Positions 33,276 through 41,455 of a stretch of 42,186 nucleotides of DNA are shown one piece after another. The number at the start of each line of letters is the position of its first letter. The first letter of the stretch is position 1. The translations under genes were made by a program, and so were the position numbers. The notes beneath the pieces were generated by a model. That model saw only the letters and a program-made list of their open reading frames with translations, was not told the origin of the DNA and searched no databases. Source of the DNA: Alicyclobacillus kakegawensis NBRC 103104 (GTDB lineage Bacteria > Bacillota > Bacilli > Alicyclobacillales > Alicyclobacillaceae); contig NZ_BCRP01000022.1 of NCBI RefSeq assembly GCF_001552655.1, positions 1-42,186 of the forward strand. Reading direction: 5' to 3'.

Positions 33276-33696
33276 ACAAGGCCCTTAGGGTGTCTCTGCA
33301 TAGTGTCTGATAAGCCGCTTCTCTGGTACGGGGGCGTTACCTTCTTCGTAGGTGAGATGAGGATAATGTTCATTCCCTCGTGGACCAGAGGCGGTATCTT
33401 TATTCCGTTGTCTGCGATACCCTCCCGACTCATGATATAGTGTCCGTTCTCCTTGTCGGGGACCGTTCTCGCCTTCTTCCAAAGTGGATGAGGCATCAAT
33501 GTACCAGAAGTTTCCGTCGTCGAACTCGGCCTCGTTCGATTCCTTCATCAACTGAGTCTATTTACCATTTGTGTAATATAAGGTTACGGGTGTATAGTCT
33601 TATTTTTTACCTTGCGTATATAATTTACCATTTACTACACCACATTCCAATTTTCTGGATACCCTTGTGGATCCCTCGGAAGAGCTGTCACGTGGG
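33276..33696. other. Gene-poor stretch after the XRE-cupin gene
   Basis: Two overlapping minus-strand frames (33206-33499 and 33285-33551) have no ribosome site and no family I recognise; their residues are charged and low in hydrophobics. The region from 33552 is very AT-rich. Probably decayed DNA. Confidence 0.35.
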
Positions 33697-33828
33697 TTAA
33701 TTTTCTACCCTGATATTCCCTAATATCATGCCGTCATTGACATACAGCACATTGTCCAACTCAATATCTGGATGCCTTACATATCGATGATCATTTATCA
33801 TCTGAATAAGCATAACATTACATTGCAC
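33697..33828 (-). CDS. Small ORF of 43 residues, or tail of a broken secreted protein
   Basis: GTG 33828 has AGAGGAG exactly 7 bases upstream, which is excellent spacing. The 43-residue product (containing MLIQMINDHRYVRHPD and NVLYVNDGMILGNIRVEN) has a coding-like amino acid balance. The same frame continues upstream through a TAG (33843-33841) into the signal-peptide remnant at 33948, so it may instead be the rest of a pseudogene. No family is recognised. Confidence 0.35.
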   Translation of the reverse strand: MQCNVMLIQMINDHRYVRHPDIELDNVLYVNDGMILGNIRVEN

Positions 33829-33840
33829 AAATTTACTCCT

Positions 33841-33951
33841 CTAGTGGACATAGATCAATGGAGCCACAGAAAGTAGACAATCTCCTGTTAGTAGGATGAT
33901 ACTGGGAATGCCAACCGAGAAAACGCTTAGGGAAGAAAATGCCAACATCGT
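33841..33951 (-). pseudogene. Signal-peptide remnant of a secreted-hydrolase gene, second copy
   Basis: From ATG 33948 the minus strand reads MLAFSSLSVFSVGIPSIIL and stops at a TAG. The first part matches the remnant at 26193-26250 (LSTLSVFSVGAIG) and the intact M14 peptidase signal (MLALSALGILSAGTVGG), including the shared GGACGATGTTGGC at DNA level. The start and ribosome site are lost. Confidence 0.55.
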
Positions 33952-34118
33952 CCATATACTCTACAAATCCATTGTGGATAGGCGGAAGGATTGGCAATAA
34001 ATTGTTTATACCAATCTCCGTTAGCGGTAGCGTCCAGCCCCGTCAGATGAAGCCATGTGGTGCCGAGGCCAAAAGGCGGCAAGCCCGGGGTTAAGGCGCT
34101 CAACCAATGGGGTAGTTC

Positions 34119-34199
34119 CTTGCGTTTTACGGCAAAAACCACAGCCACGACGAACGGAAGCAATGCGACGATGAACGATTTAAGTAATTTATGCGACAT
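34119..34199 (-). pseudogene. Decayed second copy of the type I toxin, stop codon lost
   Basis: From ATG 34199 the frame encodes MSHKLLKSFIVALL, then PFVVAVVFAVKRK, very close to the toxin at 26523 (QSFIVALL, then SLVVAVVLAIKRK). The stop TAA has become GAA, so the frame continues for another 63 residues. The strong ribosome site and the GC-rich terminators of the first copy are not preserved. DNA similarity spans about 90 bases on both sides of the lost stop. Confidence 0.75.
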
Positions 34200-34273
34200 C
34201 GCACCGGCTCATATGGAGCAGGCGATAGCATTGTTTCTAACCACGTTATTGCCTTGCATAATCCCCACCGCAT

Positions 34274-34870
34274 TCAGGTATGCATCTCGCTTTTCCGCCG
34301 TGATTGGAATCTGGCAACTTTGGTTCTATTCCCACATATCTTCATAGAACACCATTTACGTCTACCAGTCGAATCCCAAAAGAGCAACACACAATCAGGA
34401 TTTTCGCAGCGACGTATATGCCTGAACTTTTCTCCCGATAGAAGCTGTAGAGCATCAAACGCCACCAGTGATAGAAGTGAATCTCCAGGTGTCCCGAGAG
34501 GGAAAGGTAGAAGTTGATCTGCAACTAATTTGTAAGAAAAAGGTGTGTTCCTTATTCGTTCCTCGAGTTCCTCTATCCAATCTTCATCAGGTGAGTTTCC
34601 GGCCGCAATATGTTCGAAGTTGGTACGTAGAACAGCTCGAAACGATCGGATTTTCTCCAGATCGTTTGTTGTCCATTCTTCGTCTACTTCCAAAGATAAC
34701 TGCATGGGATCCAACGCCTTCGCACATGTCATGGTTTTAATCCACAGCTTAAGATCGTCTGTTGATTTCAACAGATCATGTCGAACTCCTCGTTTGATGA
34801 CTTCTGTATTTACAAGGTCCATAGAGAGAGAACCTGATATTAGTGGGAATGCCTGTTTTTTTGCGGACAT
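34274..34870 (-). CDS. CGNR zinc-finger protein (ABATE domain)
   Basis: A 198-residue putative transcription factor. The N-terminal ABATE-type domain begins ISGSLSMDLVNTEV. The C-terminal CGNR zinc finger has CENPDCVLLFWDSTGRRKWCSMKICGNRTK, with all four Cys and the CGNR motif. Such proteins are thought to be stress regulators, but few have been studied. AAGGGAAGG precedes the ATG. It is monocistronic in a decayed region, yet its frame is intact and it is probably functional. Confidence 0.9.
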   Translation of the reverse strand: MSAKKQAFPLISGSLSMDLVNTEVIKRGVRHDLLKSTDDLKLWIKTMTCAKALDPMQLSLEVDEEWTTNDLEKIRSFRAVLRTNFEHIAAGNSPDEDWIEELEERIRNTPFSYKLVADQLLPFPLGTPGDSLLSLVAFDALQLLSGEKFRHIRRCENPDCVLLFWDSTGRRKWCSMKICGNRTKVARFQSRRKSEMHT

Positions 34871-34977
34871 GTTCCTGCCTTCCCTTCAACGTCCATTGAC
34901 TGCGAGTAGCAAAGTGAGCATTTCGTATCCCTTCGTAAGAAAAAACTGACCAAACCATCATGAAGAGGAGAGCAACA

Positions 34978-35070
34978 ATGACTCTTCATCAGATTAACTT
35001 AGATGACTCACTTTTGCACGGTGCTCTCTCATTGGGCGGAGATGTGGCTCGTCTTGGGGACGAGATGTGA
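34978..35070 (+). pseudogene. N-terminal fragment of an IS256-family transposase
   Basis: GAGGAG lies 7 bases before an ATG encoding MTLHQINLDDSLLHGALSL, which resembles the M.(H/Y)QI.LD..LLH start of IS256/Mutator transposases. The frame closes with TGA after 30 residues and the catalytic DDE domain is absent. Only the start of the insertion sequence remains. Confidence 0.5.
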
Positions 35071-35163
35071 GGGTACTAGCAGATGATGCCAGGGGGAACA
35101 CAGGCATCAGGCTGTACTTACCTGAATCAAGGGATCCGCATGGTGATGTTTAAAAGCCTTGTC

Positions 35164-35231
35164 ACATAAGACTTTTCACTCGTACAGCAACTCCCAAGTT
35201 AAGCTGGGAGCCCGACGTGAAAATCTTATGT
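35164..35231. repeat. Long bulged inverted repeat with an inner hairpin
   Basis: ACATAAGA-C-TTTTCAC (35164-35179) pairs with GTGAAAATCTTATGT (35217-35231) with one bulge. Inside it, CTCCCA and TGGGAG form a second hairpin. The 68-base structure is of a size typical for subterminal IS200/IS605 ends, palindromic mini-elements or a regulatory RNA stem. Confidence 0.65.
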
Positions 35232-35272
35232 TAAAACAATTTTCATCACACCATCTATATACGCACAGGTTT

Positions 35273-35322
35273 AACTAACCTAGAATAAATTATTGACTGG
35301 TTAGTTTGCAGAAGGATATACT
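35273..35322 (+). promoter_or_regulatory. Promoter of the HPP gene with a dyad
   Basis: TTGACT (35293-35298), 18 bases, TATACT (35317-35322), 50 bases before the ATG. The 8-bp inverted repeat AACTAACC with GGTTAGTT (35273-35280 and 35299-35306) brackets the -35 box; a TetR-like repressor is conceivable. Confidence 0.7.
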
Positions 35323-35372
35323 TTTTTCAGCCGTGTTTTCGTGACAGACCTAGCGCAAACGAGGTGAGACTG

Positions 35373-35933
35373 ATGCAACCACAAGACTGTATCCGTACCG
35401 TGACATCAAACGTGTCCACAGTCAGAATGTCTTATATCAGGAAAATGAGGGGGCAAGGGCGTAGTCCGCTGAAGATCAATGTAATGGACAGTGCGACAGG
35501 GTTTATCGGCGGATTTTTGACTATTCTTATCCTTGTTGTTCTAGCACATTATTCATCGTTCCCCTGGCTAATGGCCCCGTTTGGTGCCAGCTGCGTTTTG
35601 GCCTTTGCCGCCTGGCAAGCTCCGTTGTCACAGCCCAGAAACATTATTGGAGGGCATTTTGTTTCCACACTCGTAGGCTTAGTAATCTACCACCTTTTTG
35701 GAGATCAACCTTGGACGTTAGCGTTAGGAGTAGGGGTTGCCATTGCATCTATGATGCTGACAAAAACAACCCATCCGCCAGCTGGTGCGGATCCCCTGGT
35801 TGTTATACTGGATGGGAACACATGGATCTTTCTGTTATCTCCAGTTCTGCTAGGCTCTATTGTGATTGTTCTTATGGCATTAATCGTAAATAATCTAAGA
35901 AAAGAAAGACAATATCCGACTTATTGGGTGTAG
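35373..35933 (+). CDS. HPP family transmembrane protein
   Basis: A 186-residue membrane protein with four hydrophobic helices. The family signature is present: WLMAPFGASCVLAFAAWQAPLSQPRNIIGGH and, in the second half, KTTHPPAGADPL with the His-Pro-Pro that names the family. Some members, in cyanobacteria and plants, transport nitrite; most are uncharacterised. ATG 35373 follows GAGGTGAG. The N-terminal 35 residues are basic and variable; a later start at the DSATGFIGG segment is possible. Monocistronic, ending at the terminator at 36068. Confidence 0.9.
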   Translation: MQPQDCIRTVTSNVSTVRMSYIRKMRGQGRSPLKINVMDSATGFIGGFLTILILVVLAHYSSFPWLMAPFGASCVLAFAAWQAPLSQPRNIIGGHFVSTLVGLVIYHLFGDQPWTLALGVGVAIASMMLTKTTHPPAGADPLVVILDGNTWIFLLSPVLLGSIVIVLMALIVNNLRKERQYPTYWV

Positions 35934-36067
35934 AGTTCTCAAGCTCGATTTGACGACACCATGTTGAGACGATGGAGAATGAGAGATATGGTAAGACGTG
36001 GATTCGTAGCACCCAGGGATATCCTATGAGGATAGGAGTTCGCATTCCGAAATTGAGATGAGTTCAA

Positions 36068-36104
36068 TGCGGGAAGAGCCTTGCCCTTCCCGCAAAACGT
36101 TTTT
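36068..36104 (+). terminator. Terminator downstream of the HPP gene
   Basis: A 9-bp stem (36068-36076 with 36086-36094), 9-base loop, then AAACG and five Ts. It lies 135 bases after the stop codon. Confidence 0.75.
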
Positions 36105-36269
36105 CAGACTCTGCTTTCATAGAGGCTACTTTGTCGGCTGGAACCACATCTACGGGCGGATGTTATCGAAAGTCCCAATAGAAGGGTACGTGCCGCGGGC
36201 CCTGCCTTCGCCGGACGGGGATGGCAGCCACACACACTGCCCATTCGGTAGTTTACTCATCGGTTCTGC
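36105..36269. other. Spacer between HPP terminator and M14 peptidase gene
   Basis: I see no gene or promoter here. No clear terminator for the peptidase gene on the minus strand is visible. Confidence 0.35.
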
Positions 36270-37586
36270 TCAATAATTCACGCGCACAACGCTGTCCGGA
36301 TGCTGTTTATAAAGGCTAATCGCCTGTTGGGCCATAAACAAGCCGACAGCTTTGTTTTGGTTCCAGATGGTCGAAAATTGATCGAGCGGAACGGGCTGAT
36401 TCCCTACGTATGTTCCTACTTCAACCGTCAGTCCGGGGCGACCGACATTGTGCGTCCACCAATCCGTCAATCCGCCACCGTCAGAGGCCCCTATGGGCTC
36501 AATGGAGTACCCTGTCATGCTTCGAACTTTCGTCGCGTACCAATTGTCAGTGCTCTCTTGAGTGTGGGTCAATTTGTAGCCCCAGTAAATGACTCCGCCT
36601 GAAGAATGATACGCGACTTCGTCCTGCGGATTGATTTGATTGATTAATTTCAGCACAGCTTTGACTTCATTAATGTAATACGGCGCGGGCCCTTTGTAAT
36701 TTTCGTACCACGGATGGTTTACAAGATCGTACCGAAGGTCCGCCCAGCCTCCGTCGTATTGGAGGTTCGGATCGATGCCCTGTGCGTTGGCTTTCCAGCG
36801 TTTGAAATTGCTGCTTCCGCCATTCCAACGCGTCAGGTTCGCCCAACTGCTTTGAGGGAAGGCAGACAAACCGAATTGTTCAAGTGTAACGCCGTCCGGG
36901 TTGACCATCGGGATAAACCAGATTGTCGCGTTGTTCAACACATTCCGCACGTTGTATCCGCCAATGGATTGACCTTTCTCGTACGCCTGAGCGTATTGCT
37001 CGATCATGTACATGTTTAAGACGGTCGTGATCCATTCCCGGGCATGGTGGGAGCCGTTGATGAACGCCGTTGGTTTTCCCTTGCCGATCGACACAGCGTA
37101 AATGCTGCGACCGTAAACAGTTCGTCCGACTATCTCCGAATGCACCAGATCTGGGTACTTGCGGGTTAAGGATTGGATGTCTTGAACCATCTTATTATAT
37201 GTATAGGTTTGATAGGGATTGACGATTGTCTTCGGTTTCGTCGAAGATTCGGGAGAGAATCCAAACAAAGCATTCCATGTTGCCAGACCAACCACTCCAT
37301 CGACCGTCAAGTGGTGAGCTTTCTGGAAGGCTTTTACGGCCTTCAATGTCTTTGATCCAAAAATGCCGTCCGCTGTACCACAAGAATAACCGAGCTTGTT
37401 TAATTGTTGCTGAACTTCTTTCACGTACGTTCCCCGACTCCCCATTTCTATCAAGTGCCCTGGGTATGTGACAGCCGTCGTGCTGTGTGATGAGGTCGCT
37501 GCATATGCCGTAGTTGGCAGAACTCCTCCAACTGTCCCCGCTGACAAAATACCCAAAGCAGAGAGCGCCAACATCGTCCTCTTCAT
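36270..37586 (-). CDS. Secreted M14 zinc carboxypeptidase with peptidoglycan-binding domain
   Basis: A 438-residue secreted protein. It has a signal peptide with cleavage near TAYA-ATS (about 29), a PG_binding_1 domain (about 45-110, VKEVQQQLNKLGYSCGTADGIFG) and an M14 domain (about 125-438). The zinc ligands are His and Glu in GSHHAREW and the distant His in AYHSSGGVIYW; the catalytic Glu is in LTVEVGTYVG. The best known relatives are gamma-D-glutamyl-diaminopimelate peptidases that trim peptidoglycan stems. ATG 37586 has AAGGAGG 8 bases upstream. It is divergent from a serine hydrolase with a paralogous N-terminus. Broken copies of its 5' end lie at 26.2 and 33.9 kb. Confidence 0.93.
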   Translation of the reverse strand: MKRTMLALSALGILSAGTVGGVLPTTAYAATSSHSTTAVTYPGHLIEMGSRGTYVKEVQQQLNKLGYSCGTADGIFGSKTLKAVKAFQKAHHLTVDGVVGLATWNALFGFSPESSTKPKTIVNPYQTYTYNKMVQDIQSLTRKYPDLVHSEIVGRTVYGRSIYAVSIGKGKPTAFINGSHHAREWITTVLNMYMIEQYAQAYEKGQSIGGYNVRNVLNNATIWFIPMVNPDGVTLEQFGLSAFPQSSWANLTRWNGGSSNFKRWKANAQGIDPNLQYDGGWADLRYDLVNHPWYENYKGPAPYYINEVKAVLKLINQINPQDEVAYHSSGGVIYWGYKLTHTQESTDNWYATKVRSMTGYSIEPIGASDGGGLTDWWTHNVGRPGLTVEVGTYVGNQPVPLDQFSTIWNQNKAVGLFMAQQAISLYKQHPDSVVRVNY

Positions 37587-37875
37587 CAAGATTCCTCCTT
37601 ATTGGTATCTACAAGCAGTATAGTAAACTAAAAAGACCCACAAAAAGGATTTCAAAGGATTTCGTCTGTTGCATATGAACATGATGATTTCGCACAGGCC
37701 TACTGAATCCTTGATGATGCCTATGGTAGTCCTCGCGACACGCCTAACTGGGATTTGTTTATGATGCCGGCTCGCCTCATTTCAGTAGGCAGCACAGCGA
37801 TCGCGGAGAAGCCAACATGTTAGAGTAATAGAAAGGAACACATTACATATTCGACCTTGCATTGGAGGCATTTTG
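37587..37875. other. Divergent promoter region between two secreted hydrolases
   Basis: This 289-base stretch must hold both promoters. Next to each start lies a strong ribosome site (AAGGAGG on the minus strand, GGAGG at 37863-37867 on the plus strand). Several AT-rich blocks are present but I could not settle on one -35/-10 pair for either gene. Confidence 0.4.
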
Positions 37876-39012
37876 GTGAGAAAAACAATCCTGGCTCTAT
37901 CAACAATCACTGCATTGTCTACCGGTTCTATCTTTGTTCCCCCGACGACGGCTATGGCCTCCACATCCACATCCACATCTATCGCGTACCCGGGACACTT
38001 GATTCAGATTGGGTCTAGGGGAACCTATGTCAAGGAAATCCAAGAGCGACTGAACAAGCTCGGCTATTCAGCGGGTACTGCTGACGGGATTTTCGGTCCA
38101 AAAACGGTGAGTGCAGTGAAAGCTTTTCAACAGGCACATCACCTCGCCATCGATGGGATCGTGGGCCCGCAAACCTGGGATGCGTTGTTTAGCTCGACTG
38201 GAGCCTCCTTTTCTACGCATCCTGCGAACTCTACGAAGAGTACCGTCAAACTTTCATGGGAGCAACAAAATTCGATTGTGTTCGACGGCGCTTTTAAGGA
38301 TTACCTGGAAGACCGCCACGACACCGTTTCTGTAGCTGTCTATGATGCGAATACAGGGCAAACGTACACGTACAATCCGAATGCGACCTATTGCACGGCC
38401 AGCATCGTGAAAGTTGCCCTGATGACCGTTTTATTGTACAAAGACCAGATCGCACATCGTGGAGTGACAGCCGCCCAGAAAAAACTGTTAACCCCCATGA
38501 TCGAAGAGAGCGACAACAACATGGCATCAGAACTTTGGAATCAATTAGGGCGTGGGAAAGGGATAACCCCTTACCTTCGCAAATTCGGAATGAGCCACAC
38601 GATAATGCGGAACGACGGTTATTGGGGCCTGACTGAGACAAACGTACTGGATCAGGTAACGCTTCTGAAACTGCTGGCATATCCCAACTCGATCATCGAC
38701 AACACGAACCGACAGTATGCTCTAGGATTGATGGAACATGTCGTGAGCGGGCAGCGCTGGGGAGTGTCGGAGGGTGTCCCTTCGGGAACGACCGTTGCGT
38801 TGAAAAACGGTTGGTCTCCGTATGTTGCTGGAAATTGGCGCATTAACAGCATTGGCTACATTCATGGACATGGTCACAATTACGTAATTGCCGTTCTAAC
38901 CTTCCACAACGCCAGTGAGGACTACGGAATCGACACAGTGGAGGGAATCTCAAGAATCCTGTGGAACACAATTGGAGAGGTGGATGAAAAGGTTGGTCAC
39001 GAAACTAATTGA
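37876..39012 (+). CDS. Secreted class A beta-lactamase-like serine hydrolase with PG-binding domain
   Basis: A 378-residue protein with a signal peptide (cleavage after about residue 29, TAMA-S), a PG_binding_1 domain (about 38-106) closely resembling that of the divergent M14 peptidase, and a beta-lactamase class A-like domain (about 125-345). Catalytic motifs are all seen: SIVK (Ser177 and Lys180 counted from the upstream TTG), SDN (213-215) and KNG near residue 306. Most such domains in Gram-positives act on wall peptides or are cryptic rather than true beta-lactamases. GTG 37876, 8 bases from GGAGG, is preferred over the overlapping TTG at 37873. A fragment of a second copy lies at 26723. 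Confidence 0.9.
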   Translation: MRKTILALSTITALSTGSIFVPPTTAMASTSTSTSIAYPGHLIQIGSRGTYVKEIQERLNKLGYSAGTADGIFGPKTVSAVKAFQQAHHLAIDGIVGPQTWDALFSSTGASFSTHPANSTKSTVKLSWEQQNSIVFDGAFKDYLEDRHDTVSVAVYDANTGQTYTYNPNATYCTASIVKVALMTVLLYKDQIAHRGVTAAQKKLLTPMIEESDNNMASELWNQLGRGKGITPYLRKFGMSHTIMRNDGYWGLTETNVLDQVTLLKLLAYPNSIIDNTNRQYALGLMEHVVSGQRWGVSEGVPSGTTVALKNGWSPYVAGNWRINSIGYIHGHGHNYVIAVLTFHNASEDYGIDTVEGISRILWNTIGEVDEKVGHETN

Positions 39013-39056
39013 AACCCAACAGATACTGTAAGAAATTAAATCATGCGGCCTGTTCT

Positions 39057-39087
39057 ATGAGCCCACAGCTTTAGCTGTGTGGCTCAT
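39057..39087. repeat. Hairpin with one bulge abutting a gene fragment
   Basis: ATGAGCC-CACAGC-TTTA-GCTGTG-T-GGCTCAT forms a 13-bp stem with one bulged T. It follows directly after the AAA fragment stop and the serine-hydrolase gene, and looks like an IS200/IS605-type end or a bidirectional terminator without T-run. Confidence 0.6.
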
Positions 39088-39090
39088 GAC

Positions 39091-39426
39091 CTAGATGCAC
39101 AGATTTGGGTACAAATGGTATAACACAGGCAGAGCAGACTTAACTTCCGGAGACAACTTTACACCTTGTTTTTCGGTCCAGCGCCAGAACATAATGCGAA
39201 TGTCCTCTTGGCCTGGGTTAGGAACGTAGATCTTCGTTCTCAAGCGCCCAGGGAGAACTAGTGCCTCATCGAAGTCTTCCAAGCGGTTGGTGGCCTCCAT
39301 GACGAAGACCCGATCCCGCGGCTCGAACCCGTCCATCTCCGCCAGGAGTTGATTCAGCTGGCTGCCGTGGTACGGATTCATGCCTTCCCGTTTCCCGATA
39401 AAGATGGTGGTGTCTTGAGTTGAACC
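39091..39426 (-). pseudogene. Fragment of an AAA ATPase of the FtsH/Cdc48 type
   Basis: The minus-strand frame encodes [51 protein letters not shown] and an AAA lid-like end. That is the part of an AAA module from just after Walker B to sensor 2. The Walker A loop and the Walker B acidic residues are missing, and the reading frame begins after an upstream TAA. It is therefore a truncated, non-functional remnant. Confidence 0.75.
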
Positions 39427-39506
39427 TTAATTCGTTGGAGACGCTCAGGATCGCGTGACAAAAACTCTTCAACAGACGCAGATGATGATGATGTACTAAA
39501 GCATGT

Positions 39507-40151
39507 TCACCGGCAATTCGATCTGTCTGACAACCATCCATTCTGTTCCGCAATGTACGCAGCTTCTACACGATTCCGAGCACCAGTCTTTTGAATCGCT
39601 GATGACAGATAGTTACGAATCGTCCCTTCGGATAAATGAAGTGCCCGGGATATGTCGGCAATGGTAGCCCCCCCAGCGGCTGCCCCGAGCACAATTCGTT
39701 CCCGTTCGGTGAGAGGGTTGGGCCCCACGCTCAGTGCCGATGCCGCCAAATGTGGGTCGATCACTCGATCTCCCGCCACGGCCCTGCGAATAGCTACCGC
39801 CAATTCCGAGGCCGGAGCATCTTTGACCATAAAACCGATTGCACCGCCGTCCAATGCTTGGCGTAGATACCCCGGACGTCCAAAGGGCGTCAAAATGAGG
39901 ATACGACAATCCGGAAGATGCTTATGCAGTTCGGCCGCTGCTGTTAATCCGTCACTGCCCGGCATTTCGATGTCGATAAGCGCGACATCAGGATTTGTGG
40001 CGAGTGCGGCTGACAGCACCTCGTCACCACGCGATGCCTCGGCCACCACTAGAATATCGTGTTCCAGAGACAGTAGTGCTCGAAGCGCACCTCGGACCAT
40101 GGCCTGATCTTCCGCAAGCAGAACGCGAATGACGTTATCCGTGTTCCCCAC
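39507..40151 (-). CDS. NarL/LuxR-family response regulator (DesR-like)
   Basis: A 214-residue regulator. The receiver domain (about 8-122) has the acidic pair in LLAEDQ, the phosphorylated Asp60 in VALIDIEMPG, and the Lys in FMVKDAP. The C-terminal LuxR helix-turn-helix (about 145-205) reads PLTERERIVLGAAAGGATIADISRAL with LSEGTIRNYLSSAIQKTGARNR. It is downstream of its cognate kinase, 35 bases away. The GTG start at 40151 has AAAGGATGG somewhat far upstream. Its probable target is the ABC exporter operon itself, as in yvfRSTU-type loci. Confidence 0.93.
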   Translation of the reverse strand: MGNTDNVIRVLLAEDQAMVRGALRALLSLEHDILVVAEASRGDEVLSAALATNPDVALIDIEMPGSDGLTAAAELHKHLPDCRILILTPFGRPGYLRQALDGGAIGFMVKDAPASELAVAIRRAVAGDRVIDPHLAASALSVGPNPLTERERIVLGAAAGGATIADISRALHLSEGTIRNYLSSAIQKTGARNRVEAAYIAEQNGWLSDRSNCR

Positions 40152-40186
40152 GATAGATTAACCATCCTTTTACACTTTTACAGATT

Positions 40187-41455
40187 TCAAACGGGCAAGT
40201 GTACTCGGAACAGAAAGCTGCCTGCGCCATCCGGACCTGCTTCAAGCTGTCCTTGTACCGCGCGGACTCGTTCGGCAATCCCAGACAATCCTGAACCGGC
40301 TACGAAAAGGTTCCCGGGTTTGACAGTCGTCCCCTCCTGGCTGCAACCGTCGTTCCAGACTTTCGCGTGTACATTCTCACGGTCTCCCCAAATTGTAATC
40401 TCACACTGCCCAGCTCTACTGTGTCGAATCACATTGGTTATGGCTTCACGTATTGTCCAAGCCAGAACCGAATCGATTTGTGGAGGTAGGCTGGCAACTG
40501 AGCAATCGATATTGCATGCAATGCCCGCAGCGAGCAGCATCTCCCGTGCGTTTTCCAATTCCTCAGTGAGTGTGGGCTTACGATAATTCATTACGGCCTG
40601 CCGGACCTCTTTCAGGGCCTCGCGAGCAACATTTTCAACATCTTGAATCTCAGCACTGGCTCGCTCTGGATCGAGAGGGAGAAGTCGATGTGCCAATTCA
40701 CTCTTGAGCGCCATGAGGGAGAGACTGCGGCCAAGCAAATCGTGAAGGTCTCGGGCAAACCGCAGGCGTTCATTGGCGATGGCCTCCGCTACGGCAAGGC
40801 GTGCGATCTTCATTCGCGCAGCACGCAACTCGTGAATTGTCGCTCCCATACGGACAAACCCGATCATGCCGAGCCCGAGTCCACACATGACTACGACAGT
40901 AATGCCGATGTTCACCCAGCCGACTCTAACGGTGAGGCCGGTCGCAATGGCCGTTACCATTGTCGCCAATACCGCTCGGACGGCTAACTTAGCTGGGAGT
41001 ACGAGGCCTGCACCACTAGCTGCGAAGAAAAACAGTTCTAACCAATTCGATCGCCAGAGCAGCGTGCTACCCACCGCCATCGCCGTGATCAAGCTGAGGA
41101 GCAACGTCAGCTTGTACAGGTTTCGTCGCCCCTTACCGTGGGGATTCCAGATGAGGTACACGTATAGCGCTGAATACGAAATGGCAACAACTAAGCCCGT
41201 GATGGTAGGAACTGTCCCCTCTTGAGAGATCAGCAAGTTCCGCACGGGAAGGTAGAGAAACAGAAGCCACATTGCGATAAAAGTTCGTTCCAAAATCGGC
41301 GGAAGGCCAAAATAGGACGTAAGTGAAGTGGATATTCGTTGTCTGACGGACTGATGATGCTGCTGTGTATGATCGAAGAGGTGCTGCGTTGCCCCCCTAT
41401 AGAGCACCCTCGACAACCTCCTTGGGTCGTGCTTAACTCGATGTAAGGTACTCAT
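40187..41455 (-). CDS. DesK-type sensor histidine kinase
   Basis: A 422-residue membrane kinase. The basic N-terminal 60 residues are followed by about five or six membrane helices (about 60-205), then a HisKA_3 dimerisation domain with the phosphorylated His in RFARDLHDLLGRSLSLMA and a HATPase domain with REAITNVIRHSRA and SGLSGIAERVRAVQG. The topology resembles DesK-type sensors of membrane state. ATG 41455 overlaps the end of the permease gene by about 23 bases and has no ribosome site of its own, so translation is coupled. It pairs with the response regulator downstream. Confidence 0.92.
   Translation of the reverse strand: MSTLHRVKHDPRRLSRVLYRGATQHLFDHTQQHHQSVRQRISTSLTSYFGLPPILERTFIAMWLLFLYLPVRNLLISQEGTVPTITGLVVAISYSALYVYLIWNPHGKGRRNLYKLTLLLSLITAMAVGSTLLWRSNWLELFFFAASGAGLVLPAKLAVRAVLATMVTAIATGLTVRVGWVNIGITVVVMCGLGLGMIGFVRMGATIHELRAARMKIARLAVAEAIANERLRFARDLHDLLGRSLSLMALKSELAHRLLPLDPERASAEIQDVENVAREALKEVRQAVMNYRKPTLTEELENAREMLLAAGIACNIDCSVASLPPQIDSVLAWTIREAITNVIRHSRAGQCEITIWGDRENVHAKVWNDGCSQEGTTVKPGNLFVAGSGLSGIAERVRAVQGQLEAGPDGAGSFLFRVHLPV

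Larger units (their letters stand above)
34871..35272. other. Gene-poor stretch with IS remnant and stem-loop
   Basis: Apart from the IS256-type fragment at 34978-35070 and the bulged stem-loop at 35164-35231, I see no gene here before the HPP promoter. Confidence 0.45.

Noticed and set aside
33285-33551. Minus-strand frame of 88 codons after the XRE-cupin gene.
   Set aside because: No ribosome site, charged low-complexity product, overlaps another equally unsupported frame.
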